A DNA stretch of 30,798 bases from DSXF01 sp964387495 (GTDB taxonomy: Bacteria > Chloroflexota > Anaerolineae > Anaerolineales > Villigracilaceae): NCBI GenBank assembly GCA_964387495.1, contig CAYLXB010000042.1:1-30798 (forward strand), read 5' to 3'. Positions 15,019 through 23,250 of the stretch are shown here, in pieces. The position numbers and the translations under genes were made by a program. The notes beneath the pieces were generated by a model that was given only the letters and a program-made list of their open reading frames with translations, did no database searches and was not told the origin of the DNA. Positions within the stretch are counted from its first letter, which is position 1. Each line of letters starts with the position of its first letter.

Positions 15019-16437
15019 GTGCTGACGCTGGCAGATATCCTGGAAGCCCTGGTAAAAGTACACCCGGCAAAGGCGCAGATGCCGATCACCGAGGGTGCGA
15101 TTGATTCGCGCCAGGTCATTCCCGGTTCCTTGTTCGTAGCCATCCAGGGCGAGCAGAAGGACGGCCATGATTATGTAGCCGATGCCTTCAAACGCGGCGC
15201 CTCCGTTGCTCTCATCCAGCACGATGTCCCCGGCTCTCTCCCAACTCTTGACCTGCGCAGTGGACTGGCGGCAGATACAGCCATACCGGCCGGACCCTGC
15301 TGCTTGCGGGTGGATAACACGCTGGCAGCCCTTCAGCAAATTGCGCGTTTCTGGCGCCGTAAGCTGGACCTGCGTGTGGTCGGCATCACGGGCAGTGTGG
15401 GCAAATCCACCACCAAGGAACTGGCTGCAGAGGTGCTCAGCCAGCGCTACCGCACGTTGAAAAACCCGGGCAACCTCAATAACGAAATCGGCCTGCCGCT
15501 CACCATGCTCAGGCTTGGGCGCGGTTATCAGCGTGCTGTGCTTGAGATGGGTTTCTATGTACCCGGCGAGATCGCATTCCTGTGCGATATCGCCCTGCCG
15601 CAGGTGGGTGTGATTACCAACATTGGCACGGTTCACGCCGAACGTGCCGGTTCGCAGGAAGCCATTGCGCGCGGCAAGGCCGAACTGGTACAGGCCCTGC
15701 CCCCCGCCCCGGAGGGTGTCGCCATCCTGAACTACGACGATCCCTGGGTGCGTCAGATGGCTGAGAAAACCCGTGCCCAGGTCTTCTATTATGGCCTCTC
15801 CCCTGAAGCGGACCTGTGGGCCGACCAAGTAACCGGCCTGGGCCTGGAAGGCATCCGCTTCCGCCTGCACTACCGGGCTGAAACCCTGCATGTTCGTGCC
15901 CCCTTGATCGGCAGGCACTCCGTACACACTGCCCTGCGGGCTGCAGCCGTCGGCCTGGCAGAAAACCTGACCTGGCAGGAGATCTTTGATGGCCTGCGCC
16001 AGGGGCACACCCAGCTGCGCTTGGTGGCCGTCCGCGCCGGGAATGGTGCTTTGCTGCTGGATGACACCTATAACGCCGAACCGGAATCCATGCTGGCGGC
16101 CCTGAACCTGCTGGGTGAACTGGAAGGCCGCAAGATCGCTGTTCTGGGCGATATGCTCGAACTCGGCCCCTACGAACGGCAGGGACACGAACTGGTCGGG
16201 CTGCGGACGGCTCAGGTGGCAGATATGCTGGTCACACTTGGCGAACGCGGGCGTATGATCGCCGAAGCCGCCCGTAAAGCCGGCATGAAAAAATCTGCTG
16301 TGGCCGAGTTCGAAAGCGTGGAACAGGTTGTCGAGTGGCTGAACCGGCACTTGTCTCCCAATGATGCTGTCCTCATCAAAGGATCACACGGCCTGCATAT
16401 GGAACGCATTGTCACAGCACTGGAGGTCCGTTCATGA
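15019..16437 (+). CDS. murF: UDP-MurNAc-tripeptide--D-Ala-D-Ala ligase MurF
   Basis: A 472-residue Mur ligase adding the D-Ala-D-Ala dipeptide made by Ddl to UDP-MurNAc-tripeptide in the cytoplasm, with ATP. MurF features are the N-terminal IDSRQVIPGSLFVAIQGE, the P-loop GITGSVGKSTTKE with Lys129, NPGNLNNEIGLP, the central DDTYNAEPESM and GDMLELGP, and the C-terminal LIKGSHGLHMERI. The P-loop has GKST where GKTT is commoner in Mur ligases; Ser can replace Thr here. The start is GTG at 15019 with GAGAGG just upstream. It follows ftsI by 40 bases with no murE between. Its stop overlaps the mraY start as ATGA. Confidence 0.95.
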   Translation: MLTLADILEALVKVHPAKAQMPITEGAIDSRQVIPGSLFVAIQGEQKDGHDYVADAFKRGASVALIQHDVPGSLPTLDLRSGLAADTAIPAGPCCLRVDNTLAALQQIARFWRRKLDLRVVGITGSVGKSTTKELAAEVLSQRYRTLKNPGNLNNEIGLPLTMLRLGRGYQRAVLEMGFYVPGEIAFLCDIALPQVGVITNIGTVHAERAGSQEAIARGKAELVQALPPAPEGVAILNYDDPWVRQMAEKTRAQVFYYGLSPEADLWADQVTGLGLEGIRFRLHYRAETLHVRAPLIGRHSVHTALRAAAVGLAENLTWQEIFDGLRQGHTQLRLVAVRAGNGALLLDDTYNAEPESMLAALNLLGELEGRKIAVLGDMLELGPYERQGHELVGLRTAQVADMLVTLGERGRMIAEAARKAGMKKSAVAEFESVEQVVEWLNRHLSPNDAVLIKGSHGLHMERIVTALEVRS

Positions 16438-17432
16438 AAGAGACAGCGCTGGCGCTGAGTTTGGCCGGTCTGGCATTTATGATGACAGTCATTTGGGGTG
16501 GCCCTTTGCTGCGCATCCTGCGCCATTTCAAGATCGGCAAACTCATCCGCGTGGAAGAACCGGGCCATCATGCCGTCAAGATGGGCACTCCCACCATGGG
16601 CGGTGTGATGATTGTCCTGCCTGTGCTCCTGCTGACCGTCCTGCTCAATGCAGTCTCCCTGATCGGGGTGGCAGGTAATATCATCGGGCGCTCGGTGCTT
16701 CTTCCTATGCTGGTCATGGTGGCCTATGCCGTCCTGGGTGGCATGGATGACTGGGAGGGCATTCGCGGCAAGCGCAAGGGTGATGGCATGCGCGCCCGCA
16801 CCAAGTTCCTTGCACAGGTGGTTCTGGCGCTTGGTACAGCCGTTGTATTGAAATACATGCTGGATGTCCCGGACTTGTTCCTGCCCAACTTCAAGGAAGA
16901 GATCGAACTTGGCTGGTGGTATGTCCCCATTGCAGCCTTTATCATCGTAAGCGAATCGAACGCCGTCAATTTCACAGACGGGCTTGACGGGTTGGCCGGG
17001 CTGATTTCGGCAACCGCCTTTGCCGCCTTCGGCGCCATCGCCATGATCCAGGACCAGGTCTTTCTGGCCCGCTTCTGCTTCACCGTGGTGGGCGCCATCT
17101 TCGGCTTTTTATGGTTCAACGTACACCCGGCAGAATTGTTCATGGGCGACACGGGATCGCTCTCACTGGGAGCCACCCTGGCAGTGGCCGCGTTGATGAC
17201 CGGCCAGTGGGCAGTCCTGCCCATTATCACCATCATCCCCGTCAGCGAAGCCTTCAGCGTGGTGGTGCAGGTACTCTATTTCAAACTGACAAAGGGCAAA
17301 CGTTTCTTCAAAATGGCGCCAATCCACCTGCACTTCGAATTACTTGGCTGGAGCGAGACACAGATCGTACAACGCTTTTGGTTGATCGGCCTGCTCGCCG
17401 CCATGATCGGTATTGCCCTCACTCTTTTCTAA
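16434..17432 (+). CDS. mraY: Phospho-MurNAc-pentapeptide transferase MraY
   Basis: A 332-residue polytopic enzyme moving phospho-MurNAc-pentapeptide from UDP to undecaprenyl phosphate, giving lipid I at the inner face of the membrane. The family blocks are all there: KMGTPTMGG, the Asp pair in GGMDDWEG, NAVNFTDGLDGLAG, FMGDTGSLSLG and the C-terminal APIHLHFELLGW. About ten membrane helices. The segment after the Asp pair is shortened and altered compared with common MraY. ATG at 16434 overlaps the murF stop by 4 bases, so the two should be co-translated. It acts directly upstream of MurG. Confidence 0.95.
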   Translation: MKETALALSLAGLAFMMTVIWGGPLLRILRHFKIGKLIRVEEPGHHAVKMGTPTMGGVMIVLPVLLLTVLLNAVSLIGVAGNIIGRSVLLPMLVMVAYAVLGGMDDWEGIRGKRKGDGMRARTKFLAQVVLALGTAVVLKYMLDVPDLFLPNFKEEIELGWWYVPIAAFIIVSESNAVNFTDGLDGLAGLISATAFAAFGAIAMIQDQVFLARFCFTVVGAIFGFLWFNVHPAELFMGDTGSLSLGATLAVAALMTGQWAVLPIITIIPVSEAFSVVVQVLYFKLTKGKRFFKMAPIHLHFELLGWSETQIVQRFWLIGLLAAMIGIALTLF

Positions 17433-17445
17433 CGCAGGAGCCTGA

Positions 17446-18858
17446 ATGTCGGACTGGAACGGTAAACGCATCCTGGTCATTGGAGCCGCCCGGCAGGGGC
17501 TGGCCCTGGCGCGTTACCTGTCCCGGCATGGCGCACGTGTGACTATGAACGACCAGCGCAGCGCCGAAACCCTCTCCCAGGCTCGGGCCTCCCTGGCAGG
17601 CCTGTCCATCGAATGGACGCTTGGCGGCCACCCCTTCGAACTGCTCGACGGGAAAGATCTTGTCTGCCTTTCCGGCGGCATCCCGTTGACCCTTCCCATC
17701 GTTGCAGAAGCTTCCCGGCGGGGCATTCCACTCTCCAACGACACCCAGATCTTCCTGGAAGCCGCCCCCTGCAAAACCATCGGCATCACCGGCTCGGCAG
17801 GCAAAACCACCACCACCACGTTGGTGGGACTGATGGCCAAAACCGCCTTCCCGGCCGTGCCCGCTGGCGCGTCCGCCGCATCCGAACCCATCCCTGCCGT
17901 CTATGTGGGCGGTAATATTGGCGACCCGCTGATCAATTATGTGGACGAGATGAAGAAAGAAGACCTCGCCATCCTGGAAATCTCCAGCTTCCAACTGGAG
18001 CAGATGACCATTTCGCCGCATGTGGCCGCCATCTTGAACATCACACCGAACCACCTCGACCGGCACGGCACAATGGAAGCCTACACTGCCGCCAAGCAGC
18101 GCCTGCTGGATTTTCAATCTGACCAGGATATTGCCGTGCTGGGCCGTGACGATCCCGGCGCATGGGCCTTGCAGAATCAGGTGCACGGACACCTGCTTTC
18201 CTTCGGAGCCGATCCCCTGCCTGAAGGCCTGCAGGGAACTGTCCTGCGGAACGGCTTGCTGCACCTTGTTGAAAAGAACGGCGAATGGCCGCTCATGCCG
18301 CAGGCCGGCATCCTCCTGCGCGGGGCACACAACGTGCAGAACATACTGGCTGCCTTTGCCATTGGCCATGCTGCCGGCCTGCCTCTGGATGCGCTGCGCG
18401 CAGCCGTGGAAACTTTTCGCGGCGTGCCGCACCGCCTGGAACTGGTGCGTGAACTGCACGGGGTACGCTGGTACAACGACTCGATTGCCACCGCCCCCGA
18501 ACGCAGCATGGCAGCTGTTCGTTCGTTCGAAGAGCCAATCGTCCTCCTGCTCGGCGGGCGGGACAAAGACCTGCCGTGGGACGACCTGGCTTCCCTCATC
18601 CATCAGCGCGTGGATCATGTGATCCTGTTCGGTGAGGCAGCCGGGAAGATTGAAGCAGCGCTGGCCCGCTCTTCCGGCGGCAGGCCTTATAGCCAGGAAC
18701 GCTGCGCCCGCCTGCAGGAAGCAGTTCAAGCCGCTGCCAGAACCGCAGACAAGGGTGACGTGGTGCTGCTCTCACCGGGTGGTACCAGTTTTGATGAATT
18801 TCGAGATTTTGAAGAGCGCGGAGAAAGGTTCCGAACATGGGTATTGGAACTTTCGTAA
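17446..18858 (+). CDS. murD: UDP-MurNAc-L-alanine--D-glutamate ligase MurD
   Basis: A 470-residue Mur ligase adding D-Glu to UDP-MurNAc-L-Ala with ATP. It carries the P-loop GITGSAGKTTTTT (Lys120), EISSFQLEQM, NITPNHLDRHG, AAKQRLLDF with the lysine that is carbamylated in this family, and HRLELVRELHGVRWYNDS in the C-terminal domain. Between the P-loop helix and VGGNIG there is an Ala/Pro-rich insertion of about 14 residues (AVPAGASAASEPIP) that E. coli MurD lacks, probably a surface loop. AGGAG at 17435-17439 precedes the ATG. The last 22 bases overlap ftsW. Confidence 0.95.
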   Translation: MSDWNGKRILVIGAARQGLALARYLSRHGARVTMNDQRSAETLSQARASLAGLSIEWTLGGHPFELLDGKDLVCLSGGIPLTLPIVAEASRRGIPLSNDTQIFLEAAPCKTIGITGSAGKTTTTTLVGLMAKTAFPAVPAGASAASEPIPAVYVGGNIGDPLINYVDEMKKEDLAILEISSFQLEQMTISPHVAAILNITPNHLDRHGTMEAYTAAKQRLLDFQSDQDIAVLGRDDPGAWALQNQVHGHLLSFGADPLPEGLQGTVLRNGLLHLVEKNGEWPLMPQAGILLRGAHNVQNILAAFAIGHAAGLPLDALRAAVETFRGVPHRLELVRELHGVRWYNDSIATAPERSMAAVRSFEEPIVLLLGGRDKDLPWDDLASLIHQRVDHVILFGEAAGKIEAALARSSGGRPYSQERCARLQEAVQAAARTADKGDVVLLSPGGTSFDEFRDFEERGERFRTWVLELS

Positions 18859-20090
18859 CACAATCAAACGCCCTCCCGGCTGCAGCCAAAAGCCAGAAAC
18901 AGGCCTTTGGCATGGATGTCCCCCTCCTGCTAACGATCATCGCGTTGGTGGTCTTTGGCCTGATGATGTTATTCTCGGCCTCTTGGGATTTCTCCCTGAC
19001 CTTGTACAAGGCCCCCATACGCATCTTCAGCCGGCAATTGCTCTGGGTTGGAGTAGGCACTCTGGCAGCCATGGTCCTCACGCTATTGGATTATCACCTC
19101 TGGCGCAGGCTGGCTGTTCCCATCATGTTATTTGCCATCCTCAGCCTGATCGGCGTGCTCTTCGTCAATGAAGTCCGCCTGGGCGCTGCCCGTACGCTTT
19201 ACAACGGCTCCATCCAGCCGTCTGAATTGGCCAAACTGGTCACAGTGCTCTACCTGTCCGTCTGGCTGTATTCCAAGCGCGAACACTTACATAATATTCA
19301 GCTGGGTCTCATCCCCCTGGGCATCATCCTGGGGATTGTCTGCGGCTTGATCTATCTTCAACCTGACCTGAGCGCCGCAGGCACAATCCTGCTGCTTGGT
19401 GGCATGTTATTCTTCCTGGCTGGTGGTGACCTGCGCCAGATCAGCGTCCTGCTGGTGGCGACCATTGCCGCCGGCTGGGCAGTCGTGCAGATCAACCCCA
19501 CCGGTCAAGACCGGCTGGCTGAATACCTGGCCGGCATCAAGGATCCGACGCAATCTTCCTATCATGTCCTGCGCGCCCTGGAAGCCATCGTCAAAGGCAA
19601 CATCTTTGGAGTTGGTCTGGGTCAGGGCGTCACAAAGTGGACCGGCCTGCCCTTTCCACACACCGATAGCATCTTCGCGGTGGTAGTTGAAGAGCTTGGC
19701 CTGCTGGGGGGGATCGGCCTGATCGGCATGTACGGCATGCTCGTCTGGCGTGGCATCGTCATCGCCCGGCGTGCCCCCGACTTGCTCGGTTCCTTGCTCG
19801 CAACCGGCATCGCCTTTTGGATTGGGATGGAAGCCCTCGTCAACATGACGGTCATGGTGGGACTGTTCCCCTTTGCCGGAAATGCCCTGCCATTCGTCAG
19901 TGCAGGCGGATCCAATATGATTGCATCCCTGGCAGGAATTGGCATCCTCTTGAACGTCTCGCGCCAGCGTGGGCGCGTGATGCCGGAAGAAGTAGTGGAA
20001 AAACGTGAAGAACGGAGAGATTACAGTGCGGTTGTTGATTTGCGCAGGCGGAACGGGCGGCGGCGTGTATCCCGCCCTGGCCGTGTATAA
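18837..20090 (+). CDS. ftsW: Septal peptidoglycan glycosyltransferase FtsW (SEDS family)
   Basis: A 417-residue polytopic SEDS polymerase that uses lipid II to make glycan strands with FtsI. Recognised by GSIQPSELAKLVTVLYLS, GLIYLQPDLSAAG, the loop FPHTDSIFAVVVEELGLLG and ALPFVSAGGSNMIASL. About ten membrane helices. The ATG at 18837 follows GAGAAAGG and overlaps murD by 22 bases; an inner Met at 18912 directly before the first helix is an alternative start. The C-terminal cytoplasmic tail is very Arg-rich, and its last 21 residues are encoded by DNA that also encodes the MurG start. Confidence 0.94.
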   Translation: MGIGTFVTQSNALPAAAKSQKQAFGMDVPLLLTIIALVVFGLMMLFSASWDFSLTLYKAPIRIFSRQLLWVGVGTLAAMVLTLLDYHLWRRLAVPIMLFAILSLIGVLFVNEVRLGAARTLYNGSIQPSELAKLVTVLYLSVWLYSKREHLHNIQLGLIPLGIILGIVCGLIYLQPDLSAAGTILLLGGMLFFLAGGDLRQISVLLVATIAAGWAVVQINPTGQDRLAEYLAGIKDPTQSSYHVLRALEAIVKGNIFGVGLGQGVTKWTGLPFPHTDSIFAVVVEELGLLGGIGLIGMYGMLVWRGIVIARRAPDLLGSLLATGIAFWIGMEALVNMTVMVGLFPFAGNALPFVSAGGSNMIASLAGIGILLNVSRQRGRVMPEEVVEKREERRDYSAVVDLRRRNGRRRVSRPGRV

Positions 20091-21120
20091 CACACTCACC
20101 CGCGAACACCCTGGCGTTGAGACGCTATGGGTCGGCGGCGAAGGCGGCATGGAAGCCGTCCTCGTTGAGCGCGCCGGCATCCCCTTCCGCGCCATCCCGG
20201 CCGCGGGTGTGCATGGGGTGGGCCTGCGTACCCTACCCGGCAACCTGCTGCGCCTGGCACGCGGGCTGGCCGCGGCCCGGCGCATCCTGCGCGAATTCAA
20301 GCCGGACGTCCTGTTCTTCACCGGTGGCTACGTGGCTGTCCCCATGGCACTCTCCGGCTGGCGCGTACCGCAGATACTCTATGTGCCGGATATTGAACCC
20401 GGCCTGGCGCTCAAAGTGCTGGCCTACTTCGCCAGCCGTATCACCGTCACCACAACCGAATCACAGCATTACTTTCCCCGGCCCGGGCGCGTCGTTGTGA
20501 CCGGCTATCCCACTCGGGCCGGGTTGGCTGCCTGGGATCGGGCATCCGCTCGCGGCCGACTTGGCCTGAGTCAAGACCTCCCCGTTCTGCTGGTCTTTGG
20601 CGGGAGCAAAGGTGCCCACTCGATTAATACGGCTCTCTTCTCCTGCCTGGATAAACTTCTTGAAAAGACGCAGATCATCCATATCAGCGGTGAACTGGAT
20701 TGGCCCGCTGTCGAGACCATCCGCCGTTCCCTGCCGGAAGGTTTGGCCGTTCGGTATCATGCCTTTGCCTACCTGCACGAAGAGATGGGCGCCGCCCTGG
20801 CCAGCGCCGATCTGGTCATTTCTCGCGCTGGCGCCTCCTCCCTGGGCGAGTTCCCGCTTTTCAACCTGCCTGCCATCCTGGTGCCCTATCCTTACGCTTG
20901 GCGTTACCAGAAAGTCAATGCAGATTATCTGGCAAAGCGCGGCGGGGCTCTGGTGCTGGAAGATACCCGCCTGGCGGAGGAACTGGCATCCACTGCGCTC
21001 TCCCTGTTGGGTGATCCTGCCCGGCTGGATTCCATGCGCAGTGCAATGAAAGTGCTTTCCACGCCAAAAGCCGCCTCCCGCATTGCCGAAGAAATTTTGG
21101 CATTGACACGAAAGGCTTGA
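20026..21120 (+). CDS. murG: MurG, lipid I N-acetylglucosaminyltransferase (divergent active site)
   Basis: A 364-residue GT28 enzyme that adds GlcNAc to lipid I, giving lipid II. It starts MRLLICAGGTGGGVYPALA; E. coli and most others have His (H18) where this has Gly13 in the first glycine loop. The HEQN block around H124 of E. coli is here YVPD (119-122). The donor site is conventional: Glu275 in SRAGASSLGE, then Gln295 and Asn298 in WRYQKVNA, with the same spacing as E. coli E269, Q289 and N292. A GTG start at 20026 with GGAGAG 7 bases upstream gives the family N-terminus; an upstream GTG at 20005 adds seven non-family residues. Overlaps ftsW by 65 bases. Place and length support MurG despite the changes. 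Confidence 0.92.
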   Translation: MRLLICAGGTGGGVYPALAVYNTLTREHPGVETLWVGGEGGMEAVLVERAGIPFRAIPAAGVHGVGLRTLPGNLLRLARGLAAARRILREFKPDVLFFTGGYVAVPMALSGWRVPQILYVPDIEPGLALKVLAYFASRITVTTTESQHYFPRPGRVVVTGYPTRAGLAAWDRASARGRLGLSQDLPVLLVFGGSKGAHSINTALFSCLDKLLEKTQIIHISGELDWPAVETIRRSLPEGLAVRYHAFAYLHEEMGAALASADLVISRAGASSLGEFPLFNLPAILVPYPYAWRYQKVNADYLAKRGGALVLEDTRLAEELASTALSLLGDPARLDSMRSAMKVLSTPKAASRIAEEILALTRKA

Positions 21121-21123
21121 ACC

Positions 21124-21657
21124 ATGGTCAGTCTGACATTTTTATTCTGGATGTACGTGGTGCTGTTCGCAGTCATTGGCGCCATGCGCGGCTGGGCCAA
21201 GGAACTGTTGGTGGCCTTTAGTGTCATCCTTTCGCTCGCGATCAACCATGTGCTGGTCAAGTACGTCCCTGTTGTGAAGGAATTACCGCCAGAAAGCAGT
21301 TCGTTGTTCTGGGTTCGCGCCTTTGTGGTTATTGCCGTCATTTATTTTGGTTACCAGACAGTCATCAGCATCCAGCGCCTGGCCGCCCGCGCAACCCGGG
21401 AACGGCTGCAGGACACACTCTTTGGCGCAGTGCTGGGCGCCGTAAATGGTTATTTGATCGCCGGGACGATCTGGTTTTACCTGGATGCCACAAAATATGA
21501 GGTCATTGCCACTTCCATGATTTTCCCGCCGGATGGCCCCCTGGCACGAACCATCAAAACCATGATGGTTTATATGCCGCCCAACCTGCTCGGAGAGCCG
21601 GGTATCTACATCGCCGTCATCCTGGCTTTTGTCTTTGTTCTGGTCGTTTATATCTAA
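21124..21657 (+). CDS. CvpA-like small membrane protein within the dcw cluster
   Basis: A 177-residue membrane protein with about four helices (4-20, 28-45, 62-80, 103-122) and a last C-terminal helix near 157-176 that runs to the very end. The early RGWAKELLVAFSVILSLAIN resembles the RGx(5)LL start of CvpA/colicin-V-production proteins, and the central GAVLGAVNGYLIAG looks like the second CvpA block. The assignment rests on that faint pattern. It sits 3 bases after murG and 2 bases before murC, so it is surely part of the operon; E. coli has no gene in this place. A membrane role linked to wall synthesis is inference from position. Confidence 0.65.
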   Translation: MVSLTFLFWMYVVLFAVIGAMRGWAKELLVAFSVILSLAINHVLVKYVPVVKELPPESSSLFWVRAFVVIAVIYFGYQTVISIQRLAARATRERLQDTLFGAVLGAVNGYLIAGTIWFYLDATKYEVIATSMIFPPDGPLARTIKTMMVYMPPNLLGEPGIYIAVILAFVFVLVVYI

Positions 21658-21659
21658 CC

Positions 21660-23036
21660 ATGACACACGTTCACTTCATCGGCATCGGCGGCAGCGGGCT
21701 TTCTGCCATTGCCCGCCTCCTGCAGGAGAGCGGTTATACGGTCACGGGCTCGGACCGTATCCTCTCCCCGTTTGCCGTGGAGTTGCAAAAATTGGGCATC
21801 CAGGTCCATGCCGGTCATCAGCCCTCCAACGTGACGGGAGTCGACATCGTGGTCCGCTCCTCTGCCATCCCCGATGACAATCCCGAGGTTGTGGCCGCCC
21901 GCGCTGCTGGCATCCCGGTCCTCAAACGCGCCGACTTCCTCGGCCGCTTAATGGAAAACAAAACCGGTATCGCCGTGGCCGGGACACACGGCAAGACCAC
22001 CACCACCGCCTTGTTGGCCTACACGCTCTCTGCCCTTGGCCAGGATCCATCCTTCATCGTCGGTGGTGTCCTCAACGATCTGGAAGTCAATGCCCGGGCC
22101 GGTAAAGGCCAGGCCTTCGTCATCGAAGCAGACGAGTACGACCGCATGTTCCTGGGATTGAAACCCCGCATTGCCGTGGTAACCAATGTGGAGCATGACC
22201 ACCCGGATTGCTACCCAACCCCGGAAGATTTCTTTAGCGCTTTCCTGGACTTTGCGAAACTCCTGCCCCCTGATGGCACGCTCATTGCCTGCGCAGATGA
22301 CCCCGGTGCAGTCCGGCTGATGGAAGCAGCCAGCAACCTTGGAAAACAGGTGATTCCCTATAGCCTGGCCCCGGGGAACAGCTCAAAAACAGCCCTTGTG
22401 CATGCCGGAGCGCTCAACCCCAATGCTAAAGGTGGCTTTACCTTCGAAGCCAGGCTCCGCAGCCGTTCATTGGCGGTCCAGTTGCAGGTACCCGGCAGGC
22501 ACAATATCCTCAATGCGCTGGCCGTGTTGGCCGTGGCAGAGGTGCTTGCTCTGCCACTCGACCAGGTTGCCCTGGCCATGAGCCGGTTCACCGGCACTGG
22601 CCGCCGCTTCGAACTGCGCGGCCGGGCCGGCGGCATTTCCATCTACGATGACTACGCACATCACCCGACCGAGATCCGTGCCACCCTGGCTGCAGCCCGC
22701 GCCCGCCACCCCGGGCAACGCATTTGGGCCGTCTGGCAGCCGCACACCTATTCGCGCACCCGGGCCCTCTTCAACGAGTTTGCCCACGCCTTCCAGGATG
22801 CCGATGAAGTTATCGTCACAGAGATCTACAAGGCGCGTGAACCTCAGCAGGCTTTTTCATCCCTTGAAGTTGTACAGGCCATGCCGCATACCTCCGCTCA
22901 TTTCATCGCAGAACTGGCCGATGTAAGCAAGTACCTAACCACCCATCTTCGTTCCGGAGATGTCCTGCTCGTCCTCTCCGCCGGAGATGCCGACCAGGTC
23001 AGCACCCAGGTGCTGGCGCGATTACAAGGAAAGTGA
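21660..23036 (+). CDS. murC: UDP-N-acetylmuramate--L-alanine ligase MurC
   Basis: A 458-residue Mur ligase adding L-Ala to UDP-MurNAc, the first peptide step. Recognised by the N-terminal dinucleotide-like HFIGIGGSGLSAIARLL, the P-loop GTHGKTTTTALL (Lys112), EADEYDRMFLGLKP, TNVEHDHPDCY and YDDYAHHPTEIRATL. GSGLS replaces the commoner GIGMS in the first loop, a mild change. The ATG at 21660 lies 2 bases after the CvpA-like stop. Its product feeds MurD; the tripeptide enzyme MurE is not in this cluster. Confidence 0.96.
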   Translation: MTHVHFIGIGGSGLSAIARLLQESGYTVTGSDRILSPFAVELQKLGIQVHAGHQPSNVTGVDIVVRSSAIPDDNPEVVAARAAGIPVLKRADFLGRLMENKTGIAVAGTHGKTTTTALLAYTLSALGQDPSFIVGGVLNDLEVNARAGKGQAFVIEADEYDRMFLGLKPRIAVVTNVEHDHPDCYPTPEDFFSAFLDFAKLLPPDGTLIACADDPGAVRLMEAASNLGKQVIPYSLAPGNSSKTALVHAGALNPNAKGGFTFEARLRSRSLAVQLQVPGRHNILNALAVLAVAEVLALPLDQVALAMSRFTGTGRRFELRGRAGGISIYDDYAHHPTEIRATLAAARARHPGQRIWAVWQPHTYSRTRALFNEFAHAFQDADEVIVTEIYKAREPQQAFSSLEVVQAMPHTSAHFIAELADVSKYLTTHLRSGDVLLVLSAGDADQVSTQVLARLQGK

Positions 23037-23044
23037 GGTCTATC

Positions 23045-23236
23045 ATGTCCAGGAAATCAAAGACCCGCAAGTATGAGTTCGAACTGCTGGCCCTGCCGCC
23101 GCTCAGGATGGTGCTTGGCGAAGTCCCCGCTCCTGATCCTGGCCGCCGGACGGATATCCGTCAGAAAAACCAGAAGGTGCCTGACAAGGAAGACGTTGTC
23201 CAGCGCATCATTGCACACTTGAAAAAACAGTCCTGA
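23045..23236 (+). CDS. Small basic protein of unknown function between murC and murB
   Basis: A 63-residue soluble protein starting MSRKSKTRKYEFELLALPP, very basic at its N-terminus, proline-rich in the middle, and ending in a likely amphipathic helix (EDVVQRIIAHLKKQS). I recognise no family. ATG at 23045 has GAGG 6 bases upstream (23035-23038); an in-frame GTG at 23033 would overlap the murC stop by 4 bases and is the alternative. The tight placement (8 bases after murC, 14 before murB) and the ribosome-binding site make it likely to be real. No membrane helix or signal peptide. Confidence 0.6.
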   Translation: MSRKSKTRKYEFELLALPPLRMVLGEVPAPDPGRRTDIRQKNQKVPDKEDVVQRIIAHLKKQS

Positions 23237-23250
23237 ACAGGCCGCCGTCC

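Noticed and set aside
14932..16350. 472-codon open frame antisense to murF
   Set aside because: It mirrors murF and is rich in His, Gln and Gly as expected of shadow frames in GC-rich genes; no ribosome-binding site or recognisable domain.
17419..18729. 436-codon open frame antisense to murD
   Set aside because: Shadow of a clear Mur ligase gene, low-information composition, no motif.
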